64,000 nucleotides of DNA, taken from Streptacidiphilus sp. 4-A2 (GTDB lineage: Bacteria; Actinomycetota; Actinomycetes; Streptomycetales; Streptomycetaceae). Numbering within the stretch: the stretch's first letter is position 1; every line of letters starts with the position of its first letter. The notes below the pieces were generated by a model that worked only from the letters and a program-made list of their open reading frames with translations, searched no databases and was not told where the DNA came from. The translations under genes were made by a program, and so were the position numbers. Positions 1 to 9,093 of this stretch are shown here, piece after piece. The DNA lies in assembly GCA_014284505.1 (NCBI GenBank), contig JAAFYY010000001.1:6621845-6685844 (forward strand). The letters are read 5' to 3'.

Positions 1-797
1 AGGAGATCGCGCTGTCGCTCTCCCGGATCATCGAGACCGAGTCGGCCGGCCACGAGCACGGACTGGTGGTGGAGTTCCTGGTCGAGCCGGAGCAGCTCGG
101 GCTCGAACTGGAGTGGTGGGAGCTGGCGCCCTACCCGGGCGTCACCCGGGAGCTGGGCACGGTGCACCAGGTGCTGCTGCGCCGTCCCCGGGCCTGGCGC
201 AGGCATGCCGTCGGCAGGACGCTGCGCTGGAAGAAGCTCGGCTACACGGACCCGCTGGTGGTCGACGGCCAGGACGGCCCGCTGGACGCCCGCACGCTGT
301 ACAAGCAGTTGATGCTGGCCGAGGACATCGGCTGTGTGGCGATCCACGCGGACCGGCGGACATCGCTGGCGCTGGCCGCCGTCGCCGCCTGCGAGGGGAT
401 CCCGGCGGTGCTCTGGCTCCGGCACTCGGACTGCGCCGACGCCGCGGGCTCGCTGCGGGCCCTGCTGGCCGGCGGCGGAGCCCGGGAGCTGCCGCAGCGG
501 GTGCGACGGCGCAGGATCGAGGCGTCCCCGCGCTCCGGCGGCTCCGAGCTTGTCGGCCATCATCTGGCACTGATGTGGGAAGACCCCGATTGGAGCTTCC
601 CCGACCTCGACCTGACCCCGCCCCTCCCGTCAACTCCCGTCCCCCCAGCGCCCGTCCCCGCGACACCCGTACCCGCGACACCCGTACCCGCGACACCCGT
701 CCCCGCAGCGCCGGTACCCCCAGCGCCTGTACCCGCGACACCCGCGCACCCGACACCCATGCACCCGACACCCGCGCACCCGACCCAGGAAGGCTGA
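1..797 (+). CDS. VMAP (vWA-MoxR associated) protein, C-terminal part; 5' end outside window
   Basis: The frame is open from base 3, so the gene begins before the window. The visible part has a basic region with RAWRRHAVGRTLRWKKLG, the stretch IPAVLWLRHSDC, and a terminal block HHLALMWEDPDWSFPD. This arrangement matches the C-terminal domain of VMAP proteins, the third partner of MoxR and vWA proteins in ternary conflict systems (family knowledge). After that block come about 55 residues of Pro/Thr/Val/Ala repeats (PVPAT, then HPTP units). The stop lies 3 bases before the GTG of the MoxR gene, so the two are cotranscribed. In this family VMAP is thought to be the sensor or scaffold; the N-terminal module that would show this is not visible. 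Confidence 0.7.
   Translation, partial: EIALSLSRIIETESAGHEHGLVVEFLVEPEQLGLELEWWELAPYPGVTRELGTVHQVLLRRPRAWRRHAVGRTLRWKKLGYTDPLVVDGQDGPLDARTLYKQLMLAEDIGCVAIHADRRTSLALAAVAACEGIPAVLWLRHSDCADAAGSLRALLAGGGARELPQRVRRRRIEASPRSGGSELVGHHLALMWEDPDWSFPDLDLTPPLPSTPVPPAPVPATPVPATPVPATPVPAAPVPPAPVPATPAHPTPMHPTPAHPTQEG
625..780 (+). repeat. Tandem Pro-rich coding repeats in VMAP tail
   Basis: Short direct repeats of about 15 bases (core CGACACCCGTACCCG, encoding PVPAT) are followed by units encoding HPTP. They form a low-complexity tail after the last conserved block of the VMAP protein. Copy number is likely to vary by slippage. Confidence 0.7.
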
Positions 798-800
798 CCT

Positions 801-1806
801 GTGACCAGCGGACCCCGATGGCGGATCTTCCACGGCGACGGCAGTGTCCGGACCGAACCGGTGGCCTGGCCGGTCCCCCCGCCCTGGCGGCGGTTCGGCG
901 GCGACGGCGACAGACCCGCCGACGCGCCGCGGGGCCGGGACGGTCGGCGCGGGTGCCCGGCAGACCGGCCACTACTACGTCGAGGAGCGCGAGGCCGACG
1001 TGGTCAACGCGGCGCTGCACCTGCACCGGCCGCTGCTGGTCACCGGCCGGCCCGGGACCGGCAAGTCCACCCTGGCCGTCGCCATCGCCCAGGAGCTGGG
1101 CCTGGGCGAGGTGCTGCGCTGGCCGGTCAACAGCCGCACCACCCACGTCGACGGGCTGTACCGGTACGACGCGATCGCCCGGCTGCGCGACGCCCAGCAC
1201 AGCAGCACCCCGCCCGACATCGGCGAGTACATCAAGCTCGGCCCGCTCGGGACGGCGCTGGCCGACAGCAGGCCGGGACGGCCCCGGCTGCTGCTGATCG
1301 ACGAGATGGACAAGAGCGACCCGGACCTGGCCAACGACCTGCTGGTGGTGTTCGAGGAGGGCGGGTTCGAGATCCCGGAGCTGGCCCGGCTGCGCGACCA
1401 CGAGACCCCGGTGGACGTCCATCTGTCGGGCACCCGGACCACCTTCCCGGTGCGGGAGGGCCAGGTCCGCTGCTCGCAGTTCCCGGTCGTGGTGATCACC
1501 AGCAACGGCGAGACCGACTTCCCCCCGGCGTTCCTGCGGCGCTGCGTCCGGCTGGAGCTGAACCCGCCGGACGACGCCCGGCTGCTGCGGATCATCGAGG
1601 CGCACCTCGGCCCGGAGGCGGTCGAGGACGCGGGCACCCGCGAGCTGCTCGCCCAGTTCCTGCACCTGCGCGACCAGGAACGCCAGGAGCTGGCCACCGA
1701 CCAGTTGCTCAGCGCCGTGCACCTGCGGCTGAACCATGTGGGCCTGGAACCCGAGGTGCTGCGGGAGGCGGTCCTGCGGCCGCTGGACGACACCACCCGG
1801 CCATGA
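801..1806 (+). CDS. MoxR-type AAA+ ATPase of the VMAP ternary system
   Basis: The start is GTG at 801: the first residues (TSGPRWRIFHGDGS, then PVPPPWRRF) look like a genuine N-terminus. The frame changes once between about 930 and 965, after which the AAA+ domain reads without interruption. Visible motifs are Walker A GRPGTGKST, Walker B LLLIDEMDKSD, and the sensor region VVVITSNGETDFPPAFLRRC. MoxR ATPases remodel or load partner proteins, typically a vWA protein, and that partner follows here with an ATGA overlap. The frame change is most likely a sequencing error because both sides are conserved. About 335 residues. Confidence 0.85.
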
Positions 1807-4633
1807 CCGGCATCGACCGGGTACGCGCGGCGCTGGAGCAGCAGGACGTCGAGCCGTCCCACGAGGAGCTGCTGGACATCCTCTGGCTGGCCCGGGCCGT
1901 GGCCCTGGACGACGGGACCACGGTCAGCCGCTGGGCCAACGGGACCGGCACCGCCGCCGACCCGTCGCCCGCGGCCGACGCCCCGCGCACCGGGGAGGCC
2001 GGTGGCGGCACCGACCCGGCGCCCGGCGGGCGCGAGCAGCTGCACGTCCCGGCCGGGAACTCCGGCCCGGCCGGCCCCGGGACCTCCGGGCCCGGTCGTC
2101 CGGTGCAGGTCCCCGGGCACCATCCGATCAGCAACCCGATCCTGCTCCGGCGGGCACTGCGCCCGCTGCGCCGCTACCGGCGTCCGAGCTGGACGCCGCA
2201 GCTGGACGAGACCGCCACGGCCAATCTGATCGCCGAGACCTCGGTGCTGGAGCTGGTGCACCGGCCGGAGGCACTGCGGTCCAAGGACCTGCTGCTGGTC
2301 GTCGACGACGGCACCTCGATGCGGCTGTGGCAGGACCTCGCCGCCGAACTCCACCGGCTGCTGCGGAATCTGGGGGCGTTCCGGCGGGTGATCGCGGTCG
2401 GCCTGGACAGCGACCGGGCCGACCGGGCCGTGATCCACACCCGGCCGTTCGGGGTACGCCCGGGGTCGCTGCCGCGCCGGGGCGGCCCGCGGCACTCGCC
2501 CGCCGTCCTGGTGCTCTCGGACGGTGTCGGCGCGGGCTGGCGGTCCGGGGCCATGCAGGAGTTCCTGGAGCGGCAGTGCGCGCACAGCCCGGTGGCCCTG
2601 CTCCAGCCGCTGCCGCCGACGCTGTGGTCCGGCACCGCGCTCCGGCCGACCCGGCTGGAGCTGACCGCGCCGGTCGGCGGTCCCCCGAACCAGCGGCTGC
2701 GCAGCAGTGATCCGCTGCTGCCGGACATCGTCACCGTGCTGCCGGCGGTCCCGGTGCCGCTGATCGAGCTGTCCGCGGTACAGCTGCGCGACTGGGCGGT
2801 GCTGGCCACCGTCGGGGGCACGGTCACCCTGCCGGTCATCGACGCCCGCGCCCCGGCCCCGCCCCAGCAGCCGGCCGGCGGCGGGAGCGGCACCGGGGCC
2901 GGCGCGGCAGCCGGGGCCGAGGCCGGGCAGCCTTCGGCGGAGGGGCGGCTGGCGGCCTTCCGGGCGACCGCGTCACCGCAGGCGTACCGGCTGGCCGCGC
3001 ACCTGTCCACGGTGCAGCCGCTGACGCTGCCGGTGATGCGGGTGGTGCAGGAGGCGGTGCTGCCGAGGAGCCACCCCGGCTATCTGGCGGAGGTCTTCCT
3101 CGGCGGCCTGCTCCAGGCCACCTCGACCTGCGCCACCCCGGCCGACGCCGTCTACGCGCTGCACCCGGGCGTCGCCGAACTGCTGATGTCGGCGGTCGAC
3201 ACCGGCGACGCGCTGAACACGGTCCAGGTCGTGTCCGACTTCCTGGAACGGCCCACCGCGCGCACCGCGTCGATGAGCGCGGTACTCGCCGATCCGCACG
3301 GCAGCGGCCGGCTGCCGGCCATCGGCCACGCCCTGGCCGAGGTCGGCGGCCCCTTCCTGCGCTACCTCGGCATCCTGCCGCCCGCCCCGGTGGTCCGGCC
3401 GGCGGCCGTCGGCGCCGCGCCCGAGAGCGTCGGCTCGACTCCGGCCCAGCTGCGGCAGGAGCTGCGGGCGGAGCGCAGCCGGTCCGGCCCGCACCACCCG
3501 GCGGTCGCGGTGCTGGAGCTGCGGCTGGCGATCGTGCTGGCCGACGGGGACGATCTGCGTGAGACCGCGTCCCTGGTCAAGGCGGTGCTGGAGGCCCAAC
3601 GGCTGCACCCGGCCCCCGGACGGCGGCCGACCGCGGCGGAGGAGCGGCTGCTGCTGACGCTGGTGGAGCGGCTGTCCCTGCACAAGGGGCCACCCGCCCT
3701 GCTCGGCGAGGCGATCAGCCTGGCGGCGGCGCTGAACCCGGTCCCGAAGCTGCACCCGCTCGACTGGCTGATCGACGCGCTCTGCCCGCCGACCCGGCCG
3801 GTCGACGCGGGCTACCAGCTCACCCGGGTCCGGGCCGCCTTCAGCCGGACGGGGGACAACACCAACGCCCTGCTCACCGCGCTCGCCGAACTGGCCGAGG
3901 CGCTGAATGTCCCGCTGATGGCGGCCGCCTACCGCCGCGGCCTGTCACCGCTTTCGGTCCGGACCACGGCCCCGGCCCCCGCGGCCTGGGAGCCGGACCT
4001 GCCCCGGCCGTACTTCTACCTGAGCTACGCGCACACCTTCGGGCCGGGGCGGGCGGTCAGGACCCGGACTCCCCGGTGCGCCGGCTGTTCGAGGACCTGT
4101 GCGAGACGATCATGGAGATAACGCCGACCCCGGCGGAGGAGCCGGTGGGGTTCATGGACCGGGCGACCGACCCGGCCTGGACCGAGCGGCTGACGCGCGC
4201 GGTCGCCCACTGCCGGGTGTTTGTGCCGCTCTACTCGCCGCGCTACTTCGACAGCCCGGTGTGCGGACAGGAGTGGTCGGCCTTCGCCGGCCGCACGGCC
4301 GTCCAGCGGCGCGGGGGCAGCGGCCACCAGACCGGCATCGTCCCGGTGTGGTGGGTCCCGGTCCCCCGGGGCAGCCTGCCCCCGGTGGCGAGCAGCCTCC
4401 AGTTCAACCACAGCGACTTCGGCACGGACTACCTCAGCAACGGCATGCGCGCGCTGTCCCTGACCGACGACTACCGCGACTCCTACCAACTGGCCGTCCA
4501 CCGGCTGGCCCAGCGCATCGTCCAGGTCAGCGAGTCGCTCGCGATCAACCCGGGCCCCCGCCAGGACTTCACCACCCTCCCCAGCGCCTTCACCCCACCC
4601 GACCCCGGCGAGAGCACCGGACGCCAGCCGTGA
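1803..4633 (+). CDS. SAV_2336-type vWA protein fused to FxsC/TIR-like effector domain
   Basis: Starts inside the stop of the MoxR gene (ATGA). The N-terminus (IDRVRAALEQQDVEPSHEE, LLDILWLARAV) matches the SAV_2336 N-terminal domain. A vWA-like fold follows at about 2285-2720, with a degenerate metal site VVDDGTSM and the strand VLVLSDGVGAGW. A long helical region comes next. The C-terminus from about 4009 is an FxsC/TIR-like domain: YFYLSYAHT, LFEDLCETIMEIT, VGFMDRATDPAW, CRVFVPLYSPRYF, CGQEWSAFAGR. The frame shifts once at about 4035-4050, between the first TIR strand and its first helix; both sides fit the family. TIR domains in conflict systems often cleave NAD or signal to other effectors (family knowledge). 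I see no radical SAM gene or FxSxx-COOH peptide in the window. About 943 residues. Confidence 0.8.
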
Positions 4634-4634
4634 T

Positions 4635-4959
4635 TCACACACCAACCAGCCGCACCCGACCACCACAGAGCTTGGCCATGTCGTCGACGTCGGAGGTGAG
4701 CATCGCCACCGGTCCCGGCTGACGCAGCGCCATCTCCGCGACGGTGGCGTCGATGGCGTACTTGTGACCGTGCAGGCCTGCCTGCTTCAGGAGGGCGGCG
4801 CAGTCCCTGGCCGCCTGCTCGTCGACTGCCTCGATCTTGACCTGCGAGAGCACCCAGTTCAGCCGGGATGTACTCACCCGGGCGGGCACGACCTCGACAA
4901 TGGTGCTGGCACAGACCACCAGATCGGCCGCCATCGCGTGGAAGGTCCGGACAAGCATC
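4635..4959 (-). pseudogene. N-terminally truncated PIN-domain protein
   Basis: The protein carries the middle and end of a PIN nuclease: a stretch with ASTIVEVV, then HGHKYAIDATVAEMAL with the second acidic site, then AMLTSDVDDMAKLCG with the third. The first beta strand with its essential Asp (normally near residue 5) is missing. The only good start is ATG at 4959, giving 107 residues where PIN toxins usually have 130-140. Upstream lies the end of the oxidoreductase gene instead of an antitoxin gene, so this is probably a toxin-antitoxin remnant. It ends one base away from the convergent vWA-TIR gene. It could still be expressed if a start exists inside the neighbour. Confidence 0.65.
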
Positions 4960-5005
4960 CTGCGGTATGCGCCTCCGTGTCCGAAGCGGCCCGGCGGCGG
5001 GCCGA

Positions 5006-5893
5006 TCAGGTCAGCTGGGCGAGGCCTTCGGTGGCGATCTTCTCGAAGACGGTCAGGTCGTTGGCGAAGATGGAGTCGGGGACCGGCCAGTGGATCACGA
5101 TCTCGTCGATGCCCAGCGCCTGATAGGTACCGGCGTAGTCGACGAACGCGTCGAAGGACCGCAGCGGCAGCTCGGCCGTGGAGCCCTGGAGCAGTACCCG
5201 GTTGACGGTGGCGTAGTCGCGGCCCTGGGCCTCGCACGCGCTGCGGAGCTTGCCGAGCTGCGCCTCGATCACGGCCGGGGCCTGGTCGACGGGGACGTCG
5301 GCCGGTCCGCGCGGGTCGCCGTAGCTGACCCAGCCCTGACCGTACTCGGCCGCGAGCTTCAGCCCACGCGGACCGGTGGCGGCCACATAGAAGGGCACCC
5401 GGGGCTGCTGCACGCAGCGGGGGATGTTCCGGGCCTCGACCGCGGAGTAGTACTCGCCCTTCTCGGTGGTCGAGTCCTGCGTCAGCAGCTTGTCCAGCAG
5501 CGGCAGGAACTCGTCGAACCGGTCCGCGCGCTGACGCGCGCTCCACTCCTCCTGGCCCAGCACGGTCGCGTCGAATCCGGCTCCGCCCACCCCGATCCCC
5601 ACCGTCAGCCGGCCGCCCGAGATGTCGTCGACCGTCAGCAGTTCCTTCGCCAGCGTCACCGGATGGCGGAAGTTGGGAGACGTGACGAGGGTGCCGAGCC
5701 GCAGCCGTTCCGTGGCACACGCGGCGGCGGTCAGCGTGGGTACCGCCCCGAACCAGGGCTGCTCCCGGAAGCTGCGCCAGGAGAGATGGTCATAGGTGTA
5801 GGCGGCGTGGAATCCGAGCTCCTCGGCCCGTCGCCAGACCTGTCGGCCCTCGTTCCAGCGGTGGATCGGCAGAATCACAGTGCTCAGACGCAT
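5006..5893 (-). CDS. LLM-class F420-dependent oxidoreductase
   Basis: A 295-residue luciferase-like (TIM barrel) oxidoreductase. Typical blocks are ELGFHAAYTYDHLSWRSF, RLRLGTLVTSPNFRHPVTLA, the SGGRLTVGIGVGG loop, and VPFYVAATGPRGLKLAAEYG. Members of this class use coenzyme F420 or FMN to reduce or oxidise small molecules; the substrate cannot be read from the sequence. I chose ATG 5893 (RLSTVILPIHRW) because the family begins at this strand; the 43 codons upstream in frame look like non-coding sequence. The gene is intact. It is followed by the PIN remnant and diverges from the hydrolase gene. Confidence 0.85.
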   Translation of the reverse strand: MRLSTVILPIHRWNEGRQVWRRAEELGFHAAYTYDHLSWRSFREQPWFGAVPTLTAAACATERLRLGTLVTSPNFRHPVTLAKELLTVDDISGGRLTVGIGVGGAGFDATVLGQEEWSARQRADRFDEFLPLLDKLLTQDSTTEKGEYYSAVEARNIPRCVQQPRVPFYVAATGPRGLKLAAEYGQGWVSYGDPRGPADVPVDQAPAVIEAQLGKLRSACEAQGRDYATVNRVLLQGSTAELPLRSFDAFVDYAGTYQALGIDEIVIHWPVPDSIFANDLTVFEKIATEGLAQLT

Positions 5894-6089
5894 GCTTGCG
5901 AGCCTACGCGAGGCAATCCGGTGGAGGACCACGGAGCTCAGCGGATCCACCCCTTCGGGGGCCGGTACCCGTGGTCCGGAACGGCACCGGACCGCGCCGT
6001 ACAACAGCGCCGCAGCGTTCAAACCGATTGCAGGACAGAGCCGTTGAGTCGACCCACCCGCCGGGCCGCCGACACGCCCGCCATTGGGT

Positions 6090-6107
6090 ACCTATGTGAG
6101 GATAGGT
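6090..6107. promoter_or_regulatory. Candidate operator: ACCTAT-N6-ATAGGT palindrome
   Basis: A perfect inverted repeat with 6-base arms, flanked by a weaker outer pair CGCC/GGCG. It lies in the 269-base gap between the divergent oxidoreductase and hydrolase genes, 55 bases before the hydrolase start. It could bind a dimeric repressor; the regulator is unknown. Confidence 0.35.
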
Positions 6108-6162
6108 GGCGGAATAGTGGATATTGGTGTTCTGTACTTTTTCTCTCACTTCTGGGGATGCC

Positions 6163-7155
6163 ATGCGCTCTGACGTTGGCACTGCACGACACACATCTCT
6201 GCCGGGACCCCTCTCCGCCCCGGGAGCGCGGGCTGCGGCGCAGGTGACGGCGCGGGTGGAGGAGCGGACGCTCACCTTCGAAGGGTTCACCTACCACTGC
6301 CGTGTCGTCCGCCAGGACCAGCCGCGGACCGAGCCGTTGGTGATGCTGGGTGGTTCCTCGCAGAACCGTTACGCATGGCTGCGACACGAGAAGTGGCTGG
6401 CCGAGCCGTGCACGCTGGTGACGGGGACCTGCCCGGCTACGGAGCTGCGGACTTCCTCCCGGCCGACCGCGGCATCGGCTTCCTGGCCGCGACCGTCCGG
6501 CACATGCTGGCGGAACTGGAAATGCCGCGCGTCAACCTGATCGGCAGCTGCTTCGGCGGGGCCATCGCCCTGCGCTTCGCCCCACTTTCCCGGACATGTG
6601 GAGAGGCTGGCTGGTGGGGATGACCAGGATCATCCCGACGACTATGCCGGCGCCGTGCCGCGCTGGGTGCAGATGCTGGAGCGCGGAGACCGCGCGCAGA
6701 TCGCCACCGAGCTGGTCGAGCGGTTCATGTCGCCGCCCGGCATCGGCACGGTCCACAAGCACAAGGTCATCTCCCGGCTGCTCTACGCACAGTTCATGGC
6801 GCAGACCGACGAGGAAATGATGATGTCGGCCGAACACAACACGCGCCTGATGAGCCACGACTGGTACCAGGACAAGCCGCTGCCCGAGGTACCGGCCCTG
6901 GTGTGCACCGGCGAACACGACACGCTCTGCACCCCCGCCATGGGCCGCGAGGTGGCCGCGGTGCTGCCGGCCGCGGCTTTCACGACCATCAAGGACGCCG
7001 ACCATCTGGCTCCGGTGGAGCGGATGGCCGAGTTCTCCGATCTGATCGTGCGGTTCTGCACCGGCCAGCCGCTGACGGAACTGCCTTACTGCAACCCGGT
7101 CGAGTGGCTGGGCACCGCGCGGCAGCCTGTTGTCCCGAGGCCGAATCGCGCCTGA
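6163..7155 (+). CDS. Alpha/beta hydrolase with Cys nucleophile (frame broken twice)
   Basis: An alpha/beta-hydrolase of about 330 residues read across frame changes near 6420 and 6590. The oxyanion region is VMLGGSSQNRYAWLRHE and the nucleophile elbow is LIGSCFGGAIAL, so the nucleophile is Cys rather than Ser. The acid is in ALVCTGEHDTLCTP and the His in IKDADHLAPVERM. A Cys at this place is known from PHA synthases and dienelactone hydrolases; the length and the rest of the sequence do not settle the substrate. The start at ATG 6163 is the first ATG in frame after the palindrome. The frame breaks lie in conserved parts and are probably sequence errors. Confidence 0.7.
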
Positions 7156-7255
7156 CGCACCTGCGCCGCCGCGGTGACGGAAGGATGGCTGGACCGGTGA
7201 GCAGGGCGGTCCAGCCATCCGCCCGCCCCGGGGCGGCGCCGACGGTTGCGCGGGG

Positions 7256-7612
7256 TCAGCGCAGATAGCTGGGGAGCTTGAACCCCTTGGGCGTGGGAAC
7301 GTGGTTGGAACAGTCGATGACCGGGCCCACGTGGGTCGATCCCAGCTGTCCGATCCCGATGATCTGCGGGGTGTCCGTGGTCGGCTCCGTGGTCGTGGTG
7401 CAGTCGCGCGTCTGGTTGACGTGGAAGGTGCCGTCGCTGGTGGTGTAGGTGCTGTCGGTCTCGCTCCTGTCGGTGCAGACGAGGTTTCCCTGACGGTCGT
7501 GCGTGCACGTGCCGTGGGGCTGTCCGGCGTACGCGTCGGTGGCGCCCGCGCAGATCGCGGTGAGGCTGCCCAGGGCCAACACGACGGCTGCGGTCTTCTT
7601 TCGGCTGAACAT
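7256..7612 (-). CDS. Small secreted protein, unrecognised
   Basis: 118 residues with a Sec signal peptide (MFSRKKTA, a hydrophobic core ending near AYAG). The mature part is polar and rich in Thr and Asp with four Cys (GTCTHDRQGNLVC, RDCTTTTEP, VIDCSNHVP), so two disulfides are possible. I do not recognise the family. It lies just downstream of the four-gene secreted family but lacks that family's C-terminal tail and has a different signal peptide. Intact. Confidence 0.6.
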   Translation of the reverse strand: MFSRKKTAAVVLALGSLTAICAGATDAYAGQPHGTCTHDRQGNLVCTDRSETDSTYTTSDGTFHVNQTRDCTTTTEPTTDTPQIIGIGQLGSTHVGPVIDCSNHVPTPKGFKLPSYLR

Positions 7613-7678
7613 CTGCTGCGTTCCTCCACGATCGGCCCCGGGCGCGCGGGAACTCGGCGTCCGGCTGGGGCAGTCAAA

Positions 7679-7730
7679 GAGAACGGGCCCCGGCGCCCGC
7701 TGTGTGGCTCGGGATCCGGGACCCGTTCTC
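7679..7730 (-). terminator. Stem-loop after secreted-family gene 1
   Basis: Arms GAGAACGGGCCCCGG and CCGGGACCCGTTCTC pair over 15 bases with one G-T type mismatch, separated by 22 bases. It starts 20 bases after the stop of the 7750-8031 gene and before the start of the 7256-7612 gene, so it probably ends that transcript. Confidence 0.6.
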
Positions 7731-7749
7731 GGGTGCTCGAAGGCGTCTG

Positions 7750-8031
7750 TCAGCCGCCGAAGGCGCTGTTGCTGCAGCCCATGGTGGAGCCGAGCTTGCT
7801 GGCCTGGCCGCCGGGGTTGCCCTCGCCGCCGAGCAGGTTGCCCGCCAGGCCGTTGAGCGCGCCGACCTCGCCCAGGACGTCGATGTTCATGTCGTGCGAC
7901 TTGCACGAGGTGCTCTGCTGCACCTGGTACTGGTCGCCGAAGCCGTCACCGGCAAAGGCCGTCCCGGAGCCGGCGAAACCGACCGAGCCGAGCAGGGCCA
8001 CAACCACAGCGACCTTCTGAAGCTTGCGCAT
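7750..8031 (-). CDS. Secreted protein of the NSAFxG family, copy 1
   Basis: 93 residues. The signal peptide begins MRKLQKVAVVVALLG and is cut near TAFAG. The mature part has one Cys in QQSTSCKSHDMNIDVLGEV, a Leu/Asn/Gly stretch GALNGLAGNLLGGEGNPGG, and a second Cys in the terminal block GSTMGCSNSAFGG. An AGGAG ribosome site precedes the ATG. This is the first of four tandem relatives. The mature protein is short, has two Cys and a hydrophobic middle, as hyphal surface proteins do, but it lacks the chaplin signature and I cannot assign it to rodlins. Function unknown; surface role is inference. Confidence 0.75.
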   Translation of the reverse strand: MRKLQKVAVVVALLGSVGFAGSGTAFAGDGFGDQYQVQQSTSCKSHDMNIDVLGEVGALNGLAGNLLGGEGNPGGQASKLGSTMGCSNSAFGG

Positions 8032-8155
8032 GTCTTCTCCTCTTGGATCCCGTTGCTGCCCGTACGGTCCCCAAGACCATAACTGCGCAGCTTCCGAAAG
8101 ATTGACGACGAATCAACCGTGCATGGCGCACGGCGTTCTGAATGCGAACGGCCCG

Positions 8156-8250
8156 GCCGGACGGCAGTCCATTCGGCCGTCGGGCTGCCGTCCGGCGGGC
8201 CGGGCTTCGCGCCCGGTGCCGGGCCGCCCCGAAGGGACGACCCGGCACCG
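8156..8250 (-). terminator. Two stem-loops after secreted-family gene 2
   Basis: Hairpin at 8214-8250 with arms CGGTGCCGGG and CCCGGCACCG, and a second at 8156-8196 with arms GCCGGACGGCAG and CTGCCGTCCGGC. Both lie downstream of the gene at 8269-8554 and before the next promoter region, so they look like tandem terminators. Confidence 0.6.
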
Positions 8251-8268
8251 AGGCTTTGCGGTGGGCTG

Positions 8269-8554
8269 TCAGCCGCCGAAAGGCGCTGTTGTTGCAGCCA
8301 TGTGGGAGCCGAGCGAGCTCTCCTGGGCGCCCGGGTTGCCCTCGCCGTTGAGCGCGTTGCCGGCCAGGCCGTTGAGGATGCCGACCTCGCCCAGGACGTC
8401 GAGGTTCAGGTCGTGCGACTTGCAGGACGTGCTCTGCTGCACGTTGAAGTGGTCGCCGCCGCCCAGCCCTCTCCCGCAAAGGCCGTCCCGGAGCCGGCAA
8501 AGCCGACCGTGCGAGCAGGGCCACAAACCACGCGACCTTCTGAAGCTTGCGCAT
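8269..8554 (-). CDS. Secreted protein of the NSAFxG family, copy 2 (several indels)
   Basis: Very similar to copies 1 and 3: MRKLQKVA at the start, QQSTSCKSHDLNLDVLGEV and GILNGLAGNALNGEGNPGA in the middle. Frame changes occur near 8470-8540 in the signal peptide and twice close to the 3' end. There, CCGAAAGG replaces CCGAAGG and CCATGTGG replaces CCCATGGTGG of copy 1, which scrambles the terminal block that should read MGCNNSAFGG. The two terminal changes nearly cancel. The start ATG 8554 and its ribosome site match copy 1. Most likely a working gene with sequence errors. Confidence 0.65.
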
Positions 8555-8805
8555 GTCTTCTCCTCCTGTGATGTATGTGCTGGTGATACGAACCCAGGAC
8601 CGGGTCTGTCCGGCTGGGATGGATCGGAGCGATGTGCCGCAGATATCTGACGGCCCCCTGGAACAAGGCCGTTCAGCCGGAGGGCATCCCGTTCGGCTGT
8701 CCGGCGTCCAGGTCGCGGCTCTCGCACGGGACCACGGGCCGCTCCCGGAGGAACGGCGCGCTGCCGGGCGTGCCCTGTGCGCTCCAGTCGCTTGCGGTGG
8801 GTGCG

Positions 8806-9093
8806 TCAGTGCCCGAAGGCGCTGTTGTTGCAGCCCATGGTGGAGCCGAGAGAGGTCGCCTGGGCGCCCGGGTTGCCCTCGCCGTTGAGCGCGTTGCCGG
8901 CCAGACCGTTGAGGACGCCGACCTCGCCCAGCAGGTCCAGGTTCAGGTCGTGCGACTGACACGAGGCGCTCTGCTGCACGTCGAAGTTCGAACCGTGACC
9001 GCCACCGCCCCAGGCGGAGGCGGTTCCGGCGCCGGCGAAGCTGATGCTGCCGAGCAGGGCGGCGACGACGGCGGCCTTGTGAAGCTTGCGCAT
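8806..9093 (-). CDS. Secreted protein of the NSAFxG family, copy 3
   Basis: 95 residues and intact. Signal peptide MRKLHKAAVVAALLGSIS, cut near TASAW. The mature start is Gly-rich (GGGGHGSNFDV). Cys 1 is in QQSASCQSHDLNLDLLGEV, followed by GVLNGLAGNALNGEGNPGA; Cys 2 is in the terminal block GSTMGCNNSAFGH. It aligns without gaps with copy 1 over the last 60 residues, and serves as the intact reference for copy 2. The 251 bases between this gene and copy 2 hold no other gene that I can see. Confidence 0.75.
   Translation of the reverse strand: MRKLHKAAVVAALLGSISFAGAGTASAWGGGGHGSNFDVQQSASCQSHDLNLDLLGEVGVLNGLAGNALNGEGNPGAQATSLGSTMGCNNSAFGH

Noticed and set aside
142-1737. Long open frame on the minus strand opposite the VMAP and MoxR genes
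   Set aside because: High GC in third positions keeps antisense frames open; the translated product is Arg/Pro/Gly-rich with no domain, while the plus strand encodes clear motifs.
7750-9093. Calling the three small secreted proteins chaplins
   Set aside because: They lack the chaplin Cys-Gly-Asn pattern and length; only small size, signal peptide and location suggest a surface role.
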